Of a stretch of 45,143 nucleotides of DNA, positions 1-8,477 are shown one piece after another. A program made the position numbers and the translations under genes. The first letter of the stretch is position 1, and every line of letters starts with the position of its first letter. The notes under the pieces are model-generated. The model ran no database searches. It was not told the DNA's origin and worked only from the letters and a program-made list of their open reading frames with translations. The stretch is from an uncultured Bacilli bacterium (GTDB taxonomy: Bacteria; Bacillota_I; Bacilli_A; RF39; UBA660): assembly GCA_944329375.1 (NCBI GenBank), contig CALVIB010000007.1, positions 1 to 45,143 of the forward strand, written 5' to 3'.

Positions 1-150
1 CATGCCATCACCTTCTAGTTTTTGTTTAACTAAATATATCACGAACAGTTATATTTGTAAATAACTTTTTGCAAACTCACTGTTTTTTTGCAAAGCAAAT
101 TCCTAATAGATAAAAAAAGAAACAAGCTCTCCACTCATTTCTAAATATTT

Positions 151-1512
151 TTATAATCCTTTATATAATCTACACTTTCTCAAAACTCTCATCATTAAAT
201 CAAAATTAGGTATTTGTAAATTATCGACAGCTAAATCATCATCTTTAATTACCTCTACTTTAGAATTCTTCATTAATTTATATCTAATAACTGCATCCAA
301 AGTTGATTGAATATCTAAAATTTTTAAATTATCAACCACATCCACTTGTCTCATCTTAGTAGACCTAACAAGCTTTGGATGCGCTACTTCACTAATAACT
401 TTAATAGTACTATCTTCAGTAGGTTTCATCAAATCTGGTTTTATATCTTTAGGTTTATCACTAATAAATTTTTTAACATTCTTTAAACGTTTACCCGTAA
501 TAACTTTTTCTTCTTTCTTACCTAAATCTATATCAACCATTGGTTTAAATAAATCTGGTTTACTGGTAATAATTGGTTTACTCCTCTCCTCAGGAAGTAA
601 TACTTTTTTCGATTTTTTTTCTCTAACACCATTCAAAACATTATCAACTCTATCTTTAAACGAAATTTTATTTTCCTTTGAAGTAATCACTAAATTATCC
701 TGTTTTGAACTCTCTATAGGTTTTTTTAAAGCAAAAACATCATCTTCTACAGGAACATTGAGTGTTATAGATTCTAATTTATCCAAATCAAACTTAAAAG
801 GTTTTAACTTAGGTTTACTAGTATTTGCCTTATCAGCCACATTAATATAACCAACCTTCGCACTATCTATCTCAATATTCTTAATTAAAGTATTTTTCTT
901 AGTTTTTTCTAAATTATTAATTTCTTCCGATATATCTTCCGCAAGTGGTGTACTTCTTTTATCTAAAATATCCGTAACCTTATTAATACCATTTATAATT
1001 ACAATCGCAATCACTTGTAAAGCAAATGTTCCAATTAAAAGTTGCATAAGCGTTAAAACATCACTATTAGAATAAAGTGCATTATCCGCATATATATCAA
1101 TATCATTAGACCTAATAACCGTTAAAGTTAATACAAAAAGCATCTGTATAACCGCAAAAGCTGTAATATTTATAATCTTATTAACCCTATACATTTTTTT
1201 ACTAAAAAAACTAAATAAAGCAATAATAGAACAAAGTACAACCACCACAAATAAAGTAATAAAATTAGGAAAATAAAGTGTCATAAATAAACCATTCATT
1301 AAATTATCAAATAGTTCAAATATAACTTCTCCACCAATATATAAAACAAATAAAATAACTAATAAATAAACAAATATAAAAGCTTTTTTTCCATGTTTCT
1401 TCTGAAGTAAAAATATAATCACAGGCACCAATAACAAAATAATAAAAAGTGGGTGCTGAAAAATATTATCAAATAAAACACCAAACTTTTCCAAAAGCGA
1501 TAATTCTTCCAA
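151..1512 (-). CDS. Multi-pass membrane protein with long basic cytoplasmic tail, unknown function
   Basis: I do not recognise this 453-residue protein. The first 180 residues hold about five hydrophobic segments (roughly 18-36, 44-66, 78-103, 112-132 and 155-176). The rest is a hydrophilic, lysine-rich tail, probably cytoplasmic. The tail repeats a short theme of the type KPDLFKP / KPDLMKP / KPKLKPF, which suggests a disordered tether or a set of binding motifs. The start is a TTG codon; GAGGTG lies just upstream and the gene follows the flippase gene after 35 bases, so the two may be co-transcribed. Proximity to the flippase and the M23 hydrolase hints at an envelope role, but that is inference only. 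Confidence 0.6.
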   Translation of the reverse strand: MEELSLLEKFGVLFDNIFQHPLFIILLLVPVIIFLLQKKHGKKAFIFVYLLVILFVLYIGGEVIFELFDNLMNGLFMTLYFPNFITLFVVVVLCSIIALFSFFSKKMYRVNKIINITAFAVIQMLFVLTLTVIRSNDIDIYADNALYSNSDVLTLMQLLIGTFALQVIAIVIINGINKVTDILDKRSTPLAEDISEEINNLEKTKKNTLIKNIEIDSAKVGYINVADKANTSKPKLKPFKFDLDKLESITLNVPVEDDVFALKKPIESSKQDNLVITSKENKISFKDRVDNVLNGVREKKSKKVLLPEERSKPIITSKPDLFKPMVDIDLGKKEEKVITGKRLKNVKKFISDKPKDIKPDLMKPTEDSTIKVISEVAHPKLVRSTKMRQVDVVDNLKILDIQSTLDAVIRYKLMKNSKVEVIKDDDLAVDNLQIPNFDLMMRVLRKCRLYKGL

Positions 1513-1547
1513 ACTCCCACCTCATTTCTATATAACATTTTACCATA

Positions 1548-3200
1548 CTATACTGTTTTTTTAAATTTTTTTAATCCCTTAATCTTAGAAATTATCTTAT
1601 CAGTAAAATCCTTACCGACAATATCTGAAATAGTATTTGATTTATATGCCACAAAGAAATAAATCAAAATTCCAATTACTCCATATAAAATAATATATAA
1701 AATAGAGCCAAAACGACTAAGAGAATAACTAGGAATAAATAAATTTAAAATAGAAAGTCCAAGTATCATAATTAAAGTGCACATAACAACTTTAATTAAT
1801 GTCCTCATAGTCTTTAAATAACTAATACCAGTTTCCTTTTTAACCTTTATAAGTAAATAAATAGAAGCAATAGTATCAATACATATATTTAAACTAATAG
1901 TCGCATAATAAGCTTCTAAACCTAAAAAATTAAACAAATGCATAAATGGTACATTAAGTAAAATTTTAAATAATAAAGAACCACCTAAAGCTGTTATTGT
2001 CGCCTTAGTATTATTCATTGTCTGATTAGTATTAACCATAACAGAACAAATAGAAAGTGGTATTTGTGACAATATAAGTAATTTAAATATAGAACTATTA
2101 AGCTCATCATAACCATAAAATACTGTCCAAACCGCTGAAGACATAAAACTAATGCCAACAGATAAAGGAATAGTAACTAAAAATAAACTTTGTAAAGCTT
2201 GAGTTACCTTACCATTTACCTCTTTAATATTACGCACCGCATAAGCAGAAGCAATTGTTGGAATTAAACTAGTTATAATACCAGTAGAAATTGACATAAC
2301 AATCATATTAAGTTTAGAACCCCAAGTTTGAATAACACTAACCACATTTTCACTTATAGTAGTTGTATAACCTAACCCAACAAGCCCCTTAACCACCGTA
2401 AATACATCAACCATAACATAAACTGATTGTAAAAGAGAAATAATTACAAATGGCATCGCATAAAATATGATTTTTTTAACCAAACTCTTATCAGTAATTT
2501 TTTTCTCTTGGAGTAAAGGCTTTTCATTTCTTTTTAAATCCTTACTTTTTTTAATCTTCAAAAACACATAAAAATAAGCTACTAAAGCTCCAGCTGTCGC
2601 TCCAAAAACCGCTACCCCAACAGCCGTATTCAAAGATAAATGAAATACTTTCAAAGTAAGAAAACTACCAGCCAAAATAACAATAACCCTAGCTAACTGT
2701 TCTAAAATATCAGCAATCGATGATACCTGCATAATCTTATGACCTTGTAAATAACCCTTAGAAACACTTAAAAATGGTACTACTAAAACAGCCGTTGAAA
2801 TCACTCTAATAACCATCGTTACATCTTCTACCGTATTTCCTCCTTCAACGCCACCAATAATCATATTAGCTAAATTAGGGGCAAAAATAAATAAAATCAA
2901 AAATGAAATAATACATAAAATAGAAATAACCTTAAGACCTAGCTTAAATACCCTCTCTTTTGTATTATAAAACTTCATCTCATTATATTCACTAACAACC
3001 TTACTCATAGCTACTGGAATACCAGAAGTAGCTAAATTCAAAAACACATTATAAATTGAATAAGCATAACTATATAAAGCTCCACCTTGCGTTCCAATAA
3101 TAGCATAAAATGGAATAACATAAACAAGGCCAATAACCTTACAAATAACAATTCCAATAACTGAAATTGCAGCTCCAGCTAAAAACCCAGTCCTCCTCAT
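1548..3200 (-). CDS. Polysaccharide/lipid II flippase of the MOP superfamily (YtgP/SpoVB/MurJ-like)
   Basis: This 550-residue protein is hydrophobic almost throughout, with about 14 membrane segments. It opens with the MRRTGFLAGAAISVIG type of N-terminus usual in Bacilli YtgP/SpoVB proteins. Known members flip lipid-linked peptidoglycan or polysaccharide precursors across the cytoplasmic membrane. The length is normal for the family. Its ribosome binding site (AGGTGG) overlaps the stop of the small cse60 gene upstream, so the two are probably co-transcribed. The sequence alone cannot separate a vegetative lipid II flippase (YtgP) from the sporulation paralog SpoVB; the coupling to cse60 makes a sporulation link worth testing. 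Confidence 0.85.
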   Translation of the reverse strand: MRRTGFLAGAAISVIGIVICKVIGLVYVIPFYAIIGTQGGALYSYAYSIYNVFLNLATSGIPVAMSKVVSEYNEMKFYNTKERVFKLGLKVISILCIISFLILFIFAPNLANMIIGGVEGGNTVEDVTMVIRVISTAVLVVPFLSVSKGYLQGHKIMQVSSIADILEQLARVIVILAGSFLTLKVFHLSLNTAVGVAVFGATAGALVAYFYVFLKIKKSKDLKRNEKPLLQEKKITDKSLVKKIIFYAMPFVIISLLQSVYVMVDVFTVVKGLVGLGYTTTISENVVSVIQTWGSKLNMIVMSISTGIITSLIPTIASAYAVRNIKEVNGKVTQALQSLFLVTIPLSVGISFMSSAVWTVFYGYDELNSSIFKLLILSQIPLSICSVMVNTNQTMNNTKATITALGGSLLFKILLNVPFMHLFNFLGLEAYYATISLNICIDTIASIYLLIKVKKETGISYLKTMRTLIKVVMCTLIMILGLSILNLFIPSYSLSRFGSILYIILYGVIGILIYFFVAYKSNTISDIVGKDFTDKIISKIKGLKKFKKTV

Positions 3201-3208
3201 ATAACCAC

Positions 3209-3376
3209 CTACCTATAAACAATTAAAGCTGAAAAACAATAAATTTGTTCTTCAGATACCGCTACTGCAGTTGAAAATTTAATATCAATTATTTCAGGCT
3301 CTTCTTCTAAAATAAATTTATTAATAACATCTTCTAAATCCTTTTCATGACATTCATCAAAAATTTTTACTTTCAT
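3209..3376 (-). CDS. cse60: Cse60-like small sporulation protein
   Basis: This is a 55-residue gene. It starts MKVKIFDECHEKDLEDVINK and ends EEQIYCFSALIVYR, matching from memory the B. subtilis Cse60 family (DUF2758), which is made in the mother cell under sigma E. Family length is about 60 residues, so it looks complete. A GGTGAT ribosome binding site lies five bases before the ATG, and the stop overlaps the ribosome binding site of the flippase gene. The biochemical function of Cse60 is unknown. Together with CotE and a CotD-like protein it supports a sporulating ancestry. Confidence 0.8.
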   Translation of the reverse strand: MKVKIFDECHEKDLEDVINKFILEEEPEIIDIKFSTAVAVSEEQIYCFSALIVYR

Positions 3377-3420
3377 TATATCACCAATTAAAAATATAAC
3401 AAATATACTACTATCAAAAT

Positions 3421-3445
3421 GTCAAAAAAGAGGAAATTCCCCTTA
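3421..3445 (-). terminator. Weak terminator-like hairpin after the M23 gene
   Basis: On the minus strand AGGGG and TCTCT-type arms pair over about five bases with a short loop and run into six T residues, at the stop of the M23 peptidase gene. The stem is short, so the call is weak. Confidence 0.4.
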
Positions 3446-4645
3446 TCTATGACTAAAATATCCGCCTTTTTTAGGAGTCTGTGGTACAACAGTTCTTGGA
3501 TTAATACGACCACTATTAGGATTTCCTCCTCTAGCTACTCTATTTTCCCATTGATTATTTGCATTATCAAACAAATTCAAATGAACATGAATACCTCCAG
3601 AACAAGCATCTCCAGTATTTCTTCCAGCCATTGAACCAATTCTCGTACTATAAGAAACCTTTTGACCAACTCTTACAGACCAACTAGATAAATGCCAATA
3701 AGAAGTAACATAAGAATGACCATTAATATTATGTTTTACATAAACTATATGATTACCACAAGATTTATTATAATCAAGTAAAATAACTTCCCCATCAGCA
3801 ATCGGATAAACTGCATCTCCAGCAACACTACGTGAAAAATCTATACCAGTATGGAACTCTCCACCACCATATGAACGATAACCATAATCACTTGTAACAT
3901 ATCCCTTAGAAATAGGCATATAAGTTCCATTAACACTAACTAAACTACCACCTTTACTTTGACAAGATGTAACAGTATCATCTCCATCACAACCTCTATC
4001 TTTCATACTTTGAATTAATTTAATTTGTGTTTTATAAGCTTGGTCTTTACTAACCATACCAGATTGTAAAGTTTCAATTTCTTTATTAAGTTTAGCCTCC
4101 AAAACAGTAAGTTCTGATTGCTTTTTATTTAATTCTTCCTGTTTAGTATTAAGTTCCGCATTCTTTTTATCTAATTTTTTAACATCCTCGTTATAATCTT
4201 CAATAAGTTCTTCATTATAATCTCCAAGTTGCTCTGCTACTGAAATGCGGTAAATAAAATCAGTAAAATCAGTTGCTCCAAAAATATATTCCAAATAATT
4301 AGAATCCCCATTAGTAACTTGAACAAAACTCATAATATCTTTCATCTGCTCATCTTTTTTATCAATTTCCTTTTGAATATTATCAACTTGAACAGCAATA
4401 TCTTCCATCTGCTTTTCAATACTAGAAATCTCAGATTCAACTTGATTTTTTTGAGCAGTCGCCTTATCTCTTTCAGCTTCTGTAAGTTCTTTTTCGCTCT
4501 TAGCTTTATTATAAGCTTCCCTATTAGCTTTAGCCTCAGCTTCTAGTTCATCAAGTGTTTTTTCCCTCGCATAACTACTAGAAATTACCATATTAAATAA
4601 AACAAGTCCAAGCATAATCATACTAACATACTTTAATTTCATCAA
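3443..4645 (-). CDS. Murein hydrolase activator-like protein with coiled coil and M23 (LytM) domain
   Basis: A signal peptide (about 1-26, ending near SSSYA) is followed by a long coiled coil (about 30-215) and a C-terminal M23 peptidase domain (about 245-370). Zinc ligands of active LytM domains are present: H265 and D269 in HTGID, H318 in WHLS, and H353/H355 in HVH. The domain order matches EnvC- or CwlO-type division and cell-wall hydrolases. The protein should act outside the membrane, cutting peptide cross-links, with the coiled coil as a control or docking module. Two Cys at about 219 and 228 in the linker could form a disulfide. The next gene upstream ends six bases before it. Confidence 0.88.
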   Translation of the reverse strand: MMKLKYVSMIMLGLVLFNMVISSSYAREKTLDELEAEAKANREAYNKAKSEKELTEAERDKATAQKNQVESEISSIEKQMEDIAVQVDNIQKEIDKKDEQMKDIMSFVQVTNGDSNYLEYIFGATDFTDFIYRISVAEQLGDYNEELIEDYNEDVKKLDKKNAELNTKQEELNKKQSELTVLEAKLNKEIETLQSGMVSKDQAYKTQIKLIQSMKDRGCDGDDTVTSCQSKGGSLVSVNGTYMPISKGYVTSDYGYRSYGGGEFHTGIDFSRSVAGDAVYPIADGEVILLDYNKSCGNHIVYVKHNINGHSYVTSYWHLSSWSVRVGQKVSYSTRIGSMAGRNTGDACSGGIHVHLNLFDNANNQWENRVARGGNPNSGRINPRTVVPQTPKKGGYFSHR

Positions 4646-4651
4646 ACCACC

Positions 4652-5299
4652 TCATTCTTTTAAAACAGCAACAGCTTTCTTATAATCAGACATATAATAC
4701 TGTACAGTTTCCCAAAACTCTCTAGAATGGTCAAAATGTACAAAATGTGAAAGTTCATGAATAATTACATAATCAATCTCATGAATAGAATATTTAATTA
4801 ACTTAGAGTTCAAAGTAACTGAATTATCTCTTTTATTACAAACTCCCCATCTTGTTTTCATACTTCTAATCTTAAGTTTAGGAAAAGGTATATCTTCATC
4901 AAACAAATTATAATTATATTCAAGTCTTTCTAAAAAAACCCTTTTAATCTCTTTCTTTAACCATTTTTCCAAAATCTTTTCATCTTTTACAAAAATTTTA
5001 CCATCATCTACTTCTATATTCTCAAATGGTACTTTAATTATATCATATTTTTTACCAAGATAATAAAAAAGCTCTTCTTTTTCCATCTTTTTCCTTACTC
5101 TTGACAAAGCCTTACGTAAAAATTCCTTTTCATTATCCAAAATAATCTTAACTTCCCTTTTACTAGTTAAATAATTAGTTGTAACATAAATAGTCAAATC
5201 ATCTTTTATTTTTATATAAGTATTTTTATTACTTTTTTTAACCACTAAAACCTTATAAGTTTCACCATCTAATTTATAATCAAATGTTACTTCCATCAT
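4652..5299 (-). CDS. YgjP-like M48-family (DUF45) metallopeptidase
   Basis: This 215-residue soluble protein carries the zinc motif HELSH at 181-185 with a further His at 191 (HFDHS). The conserved RWGVC block sits about 30 residues upstream, as in the YgjP/DUF45 group. The substrate of these proteases is not established; some relatives are linked to DNA-repair partners. The N-terminal 130 residues form the beta-rich and charged region typical of the family. It lies six bases upstream of the M23 hydrolase and is probably in its transcript. Confidence 0.85.
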   Translation of the reverse strand: MMEVTFDYKLDGETYKVLVVKKSNKNTYIKIKDDLTIYVTTNYLTSKREVKIILDNEKEFLRKALSRVRKKMEKEELFYYLGKKYDIIKVPFENIEVDDGKIFVKDEKILEKWLKKEIKRVFLERLEYNYNLFDEDIPFPKLKIRSMKTRWGVCNKRDNSVTLNSKLIKYSIHEIDYVIIHELSHFVHFDHSREFWETVQYYMSDYKKAVAVLKE

Positions 5300-5358
5300 A
5301 CCACCACCAATATTTTATCACAATTAAAAAAAAGACAAAAGTCTAATTCTTAAAACAA

Positions 5359-5754
5359 TTATTCATCAATCATTGATGTACAATGTGGACATCTTGTTGC
5401 TTTTATATCTATTTCACTCATACAATAAGGACATTTTTTTACTGTTGGTTTTTCTTCTTGCTTTTTTGTTCCCATATTTTTAACCTTATTAATTGCTTTC
5501 ACAATACAGAAAAGGACAAAAGCCATAATTAAAAAATTAACCAAAGCTGATAAAAAAGCTGAAATAAATCCTGCAACATCTTGCCAGTGATATCTAGCCC
5601 CACCAGTAACCACATTTAAAATAGGATTAATAAAATTGTCAGTAAGTGATGTTACAATACCAGAAAAAGCTGTTCCTATAACAATACCAATAGCCATGTC
5701 AACCATATTACCCTTTAAAGCAAAAGTTTTAAATTCATCAATAAATTTCTTCAT
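5359..5754 (-). CDS. mscL: Large-conductance mechanosensitive channel MscL with C-terminal zinc ribbon
   Basis: The first 95 residues are MscL: the N-terminal amphipathic start MKKFIDEFKTFALKGN, TM1 at about 16-38 (DMAIGIVIGTAF), a short periplasmic loop and TM2 at about 65-88. MscL forms a pentameric emergency valve opened by membrane tension on osmotic downshock. The usual cytoplasmic helix is replaced or extended by a rubredoxin-like zinc ribbon with C108, C111, C122 and C125 (CPYC, CPHC). The longer frame begins at an in-frame GTG, but GAAGTG spaced from the ATG at 5754 favours the start used here (131 residues). The gene appears monocistronic. Confidence 0.9.
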   Translation of the reverse strand: MKKFIDEFKTFALKGNMVDMAIGIVIGTAFSGIVTSLTDNFINPILNVVTGGARYHWQDVAGFISAFLSALVNFLIMAFVLFCIVKAINKVKNMGTKKQEEKPTVKKCPYCMSEIDIKATRCPHCTSMIDE

Positions 5755-5797
5755 AAAACACACTTCTTTCTCAAATAAATTATATCAAAAGAAAAAG

Positions 5798-5823
5798 AAA
5801 AAAACTACCCGAAAGTAGTTTTT
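5798..5823 (-). terminator. Intrinsic terminator of the YfcC-like gene
   Basis: AAAACTAC pairs with GTAGTTTT around a six-base loop, followed on the minus strand by a T-rich run. It overlaps the stop codon of the YfcC-like gene. Confidence 0.85.
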
Positions 5824-7423
5824 AAAGTAATGTTATAATTCCGCAAACTAACAATACTATTAAAAATGCAACAAGAGCGAACTTCCAAATATATTTCATC
5901 CATTCTTTATAAGAAACATTAAATATACTAAGTCCTGCAATTAAGAATACACTTGTTGGTAAAATAAGCATTGCTACTCCATAAACTGATTGAATTAATA
6001 ATCCTGCAACAGAAAGTGCTACCGCATCAAATCCAGAAACAAACATTGACAAATCAGCAAGCAAATAATATAAATCATTAAAGAAGAAACTTCCTATTAA
6101 TGTTGCTACTCCAGTAGTCATAACATTAAATCCATCTGTAAGTTCAAAAATTTTGGCATTTATAGTATCTGCTAAAGTTCCTGTTCCAGCATATGAAGCT
6201 TGATATAAAATATACAAAATAACACTAGCTAAAGCTGCAAGAATAGCTGTTGGAAGCCATTTCTTTGCACCTTGTGCAAAACTATCAATATAATCATTTA
6301 AACTAAGTCTATAAATCCAAGCAATAATACCTGATGCAATAACCATAGCTCCGACAAATTCAACATTACTCCAATATCCAAGTTCTGAAATACCACTTAA
6401 TAAATGTTCAAAAATTGGAAAATCTTTAATTTCAATACCCATGATTGCTTCATGAATATCCCTAAATACTGTCGTACCAAAAGCATAATACCAATTATAC
6501 ATACCAATTAAACAAATGATAAGCATTAACATAAATATAATAACCATTGGTACCGCACTAATTTTAGCTTTTGAAGAAACTTTTTTAACTGGCTTTGAAA
6601 CAGCAAAAGCTTTTGTGTTAGATTTTGTTGTCTTCTTTTTACCAGTAGATTTGCTTCCAGTCTTTTTAGTCGTTTTACTACTATTCTTTGCTGTTTTACT
6701 AGAAGTATTTTTCTTAACTGTTTTAGTAGAAACTTTAGAATCTTTTGTCTCCTTAATTTCTTCTTTAACTTCCTTTTCAGTTTTATTTATTTTAGCCTCT
6801 TTTAATTCTTTTTTCATATGTTTTTTACTAGAAATTAAAACAATTACCGTAAATATAATAGTTAAAATAACTAATAAAATTACTTTTGCAACAATCTGAT
6901 TACTCATATCTAAACCTAAAAGATTTGCAGTATATCCTGTAATGTTAAAACCATAAGTTGATGCAATAGAACCAACAAGCATAGCTCCAACAGTTGAAGC
7001 AACTACTGTAATTTTATCGTAATTCATTGCAAAAAGCACGGCTGCAAATAAAGGTACCAAAGCAAATAAAGGTAAAATTAATCCTGTCACTGAAGAAAGT
7101 ACAGCAAATAAAATAACTGTTAAAATTAAAAATCCTCTCTCCTTACCTTTAAAAGCATGACCAATACTATCAGTAACTTTTTCTAAAGCACCTGTCTTTT
7201 CCATAACACCATATAAACCACCAATAGTAACAAATACTAAACCATATAAAATAAAAGTAATAAATGCATTTATAGGTGTATTGAATAGGTCAATTAAACC
7301 AACAGGGTCAATACCATTCGTCGTAAGTTGGCCATTTGAATATGTACCTACTGGAATAATCCAACTCAAAATCACATAAATTAAGAAAGATATTCCTAAT
7401 ACCTTAAGTAATCTTTTTTTCAC
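5822..7423 (-). CDS. YfcC/DcuC-like membrane transporter (ion transporter superfamily)
   Basis: This 533-residue protein has about 12 membrane segments. The N-terminus contains WIIPVGTYSNGQ, and the two halves carry SSVTGLILPLFALVP-type re-entrant segments, as in the YfcC/DcuC/AbgT-type ion transporter superfamily. Relatives carry dicarboxylates, peptides or basic amino acids; the substrate here cannot be read from sequence. An insert at about 203-290 between membrane segments is built almost entirely of Lys, Thr, Ser and Glu and must be a flexible, strongly basic loop. The gene ends in a strong terminator. Confidence 0.65.
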   Translation of the reverse strand: MKKRLLKVLGISFLIYVILSWIIPVGTYSNGQLTTNGIDPVGLIDLFNTPINAFITFILYGLVFVTIGGLYGVMEKTGALEKVTDSIGHAFKGKERGFLILTVILFAVLSSVTGLILPLFALVPLFAAVLFAMNYDKITVVASTVGAMLVGSIASTYGFNITGYTANLLGLDMSNQIVAKVILLVILTIIFTVIVLISSKKHMKKELKEAKINKTEKEVKEEIKETKDSKVSTKTVKKNTSSKTAKNSSKTTKKTGSKSTGKKKTTKSNTKAFAVSKPVKKVSSKAKISAVPMVIIFMLMLIICLIGMYNWYYAFGTTVFRDIHEAIMGIEIKDFPIFEHLLSGISELGYWSNVEFVGAMVIASGIIAWIYRLSLNDYIDSFAQGAKKWLPTAILAALASVILYILYQASYAGTGTLADTINAKIFELTDGFNVMTTGVATLIGSFFFNDLYYLLADLSMFVSGFDAVALSVAGLLIQSVYGVAMLILPTSVFLIAGLSIFNVSYKEWMKYIWKFALVAFLIVLLVCGIITLL

Positions 7424-7444
7424 TTTTCTCTACCTCCCATAAGC

Positions 7445-7473
7445 ATTATATCAAAAAAGCCTTATAATATAAA
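7445..7473 (-). promoter_or_regulatory. Possible promoter of the YfcC-like gene
   Basis: On the minus strand a TATAAT box lies 17 bases after a weak TTTATA box, just upstream of a GGGAGG ribosome binding site. The -35 match is poor. The region also forms an AAAAAAGC/GCTTTTTT inverted repeat. Confidence 0.4.
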
Positions 7474-7500
7474 GCTTTTTTAAAAACTTTTCATCACTTT

Positions 7501-7529
7501 TTCACAAATCAACATACCTATGCTATAAT
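7501..7529 (+). promoter_or_regulatory. Vegetative promoter of the radical SAM gene
   Basis: TTCACA, a 17-base spacer and TATAAT preceded by TG (extended -10) lie just upstream of an AAGGTGA ribosome binding site. This matches a sigma-A promoter well. Confidence 0.75.
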
Positions 7530-7544
7530 GAAAAAGGTGATTTT

Positions 7545-8477
7545 ATGAAAACATTTTCTTATTCAAACACTAATAAACGCTACCACACCTTAGATTATTT
7601 TTATAAACAAAAATTCGGCGGGAAAGTATGTAAAATAAGCCTAAACGCAGGATTTACTTGTCCTAATATCGATGAAACATTATCTAAAAACGGATGTATA
7701 TATTGCTCAAAATCAGGTAGTGGCGAATATGGTGGAAATCCTAAAGAAGATTTAATAAAACAGTTTAATGAAATTAAAAAAGTCATGAATAAAAAATGGC
7801 CAAATGCAAAATACATAGGTTATTTCCAAGCAAGAACAAATACATATGCCCCTTTAAACATATTAAAAGAAAAATATGAAACAATTTTAAAACAAGATAA
7901 TGTAATCGGATTATCAATCGCCACAAGACCAGACTGTATAACAGATGAATGTTTAGATTATCTAGAAAAATTAAATAAAAAAACATTTCTAACAATAGAA
8001 TTAGGTCTACAAACCATCCATGAAAAAACATCTAAAATAATCAATAGATGTCATGATTTAAAATGCTTTGAAAATACATATAAAAAATTAAAAGAAAAAA
8101 ATATATTCACAGTTGTTCATATAATTAATGGTCTTCCAGGCGAAACCAAGGAAATGATGATAGAAACAGTCAAATATTTAAACAAATTAAAAATTGATGG
8201 AATAAAAATACATATGCTTTCTATTTTAAAAGATACACCATTAGAAAAATATTATAAAATAAAACCTTTTCATATACTAACCAAAGAAGAATATATTGAT
8301 ATAGTAATTACACAATTAGAATATTTAAATCCTAAAATTGTCATCCAAAGACTAACAGGCGCCCCTATGAAAGAAGAATTAATAGCACCCTTTTGGACAA
8401 CTAAAAAAATCGATGTCTTAAATAACATCGATAAAGAAATGGTCAAAAGAAACACTTATCAAGGTATTAAATCTTAG
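7545..8477 (+). CDS. ytqA: TIGR01212-family radical SAM protein (YtqA/YhcC type)
   Basis: This 310-residue protein carries the family-specific iron-sulfur motif with C39, C51 and C54 (CPNIDETLSKNGCIYC). Radical SAM core features follow, including ARTNTYAP and a GLQT block. Known members bind a 4Fe-4S cluster and SAM; the biological reaction of YtqA/YhcC is not settled, although a tRNA or translation role has been suggested. It is one of three plus-strand genes in the window and has its own promoter. Its last 11 bases overlap, tail to tail, the end of the DGR reverse transcriptase gene, which marks the edge of the accessory region. Confidence 0.88.
   Translation: MKTFSYSNTNKRYHTLDYFYKQKFGGKVCKISLNAGFTCPNIDETLSKNGCIYCSKSGSGEYGGNPKEDLIKQFNEIKKVMNKKWPNAKYIGYFQARTNTYAPLNILKEKYETILKQDNVIGLSIATRPDCITDECLDYLEKLNKKTFLTIELGLQTIHEKTSKIINRCHDLKCFENTYKKLKEKNIFTVVHIINGLPGETKEMMIETVKYLNKLKIDGIKIHMLSILKDTPLEKYYKIKPFHILTKEEYIDIVITQLEYLNPKIVIQRLTGAPMKEELIAPFWTTKKIDVLNNIDKEMVKRNTYQGIKS

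Noticed and set aside
1-8. Possible start codon of a gene leaving the window on the minus strand (ATG at 3-1 with AGAAGG upstream)
   Set aside because: Only one codon lies in the window, so it cannot be supported as a gene.
6516-6899. 127-codon plus-strand frame opposite the YfcC-like gene
   Set aside because: It mirrors the Lys/Thr-rich loop and is a composition artefact.
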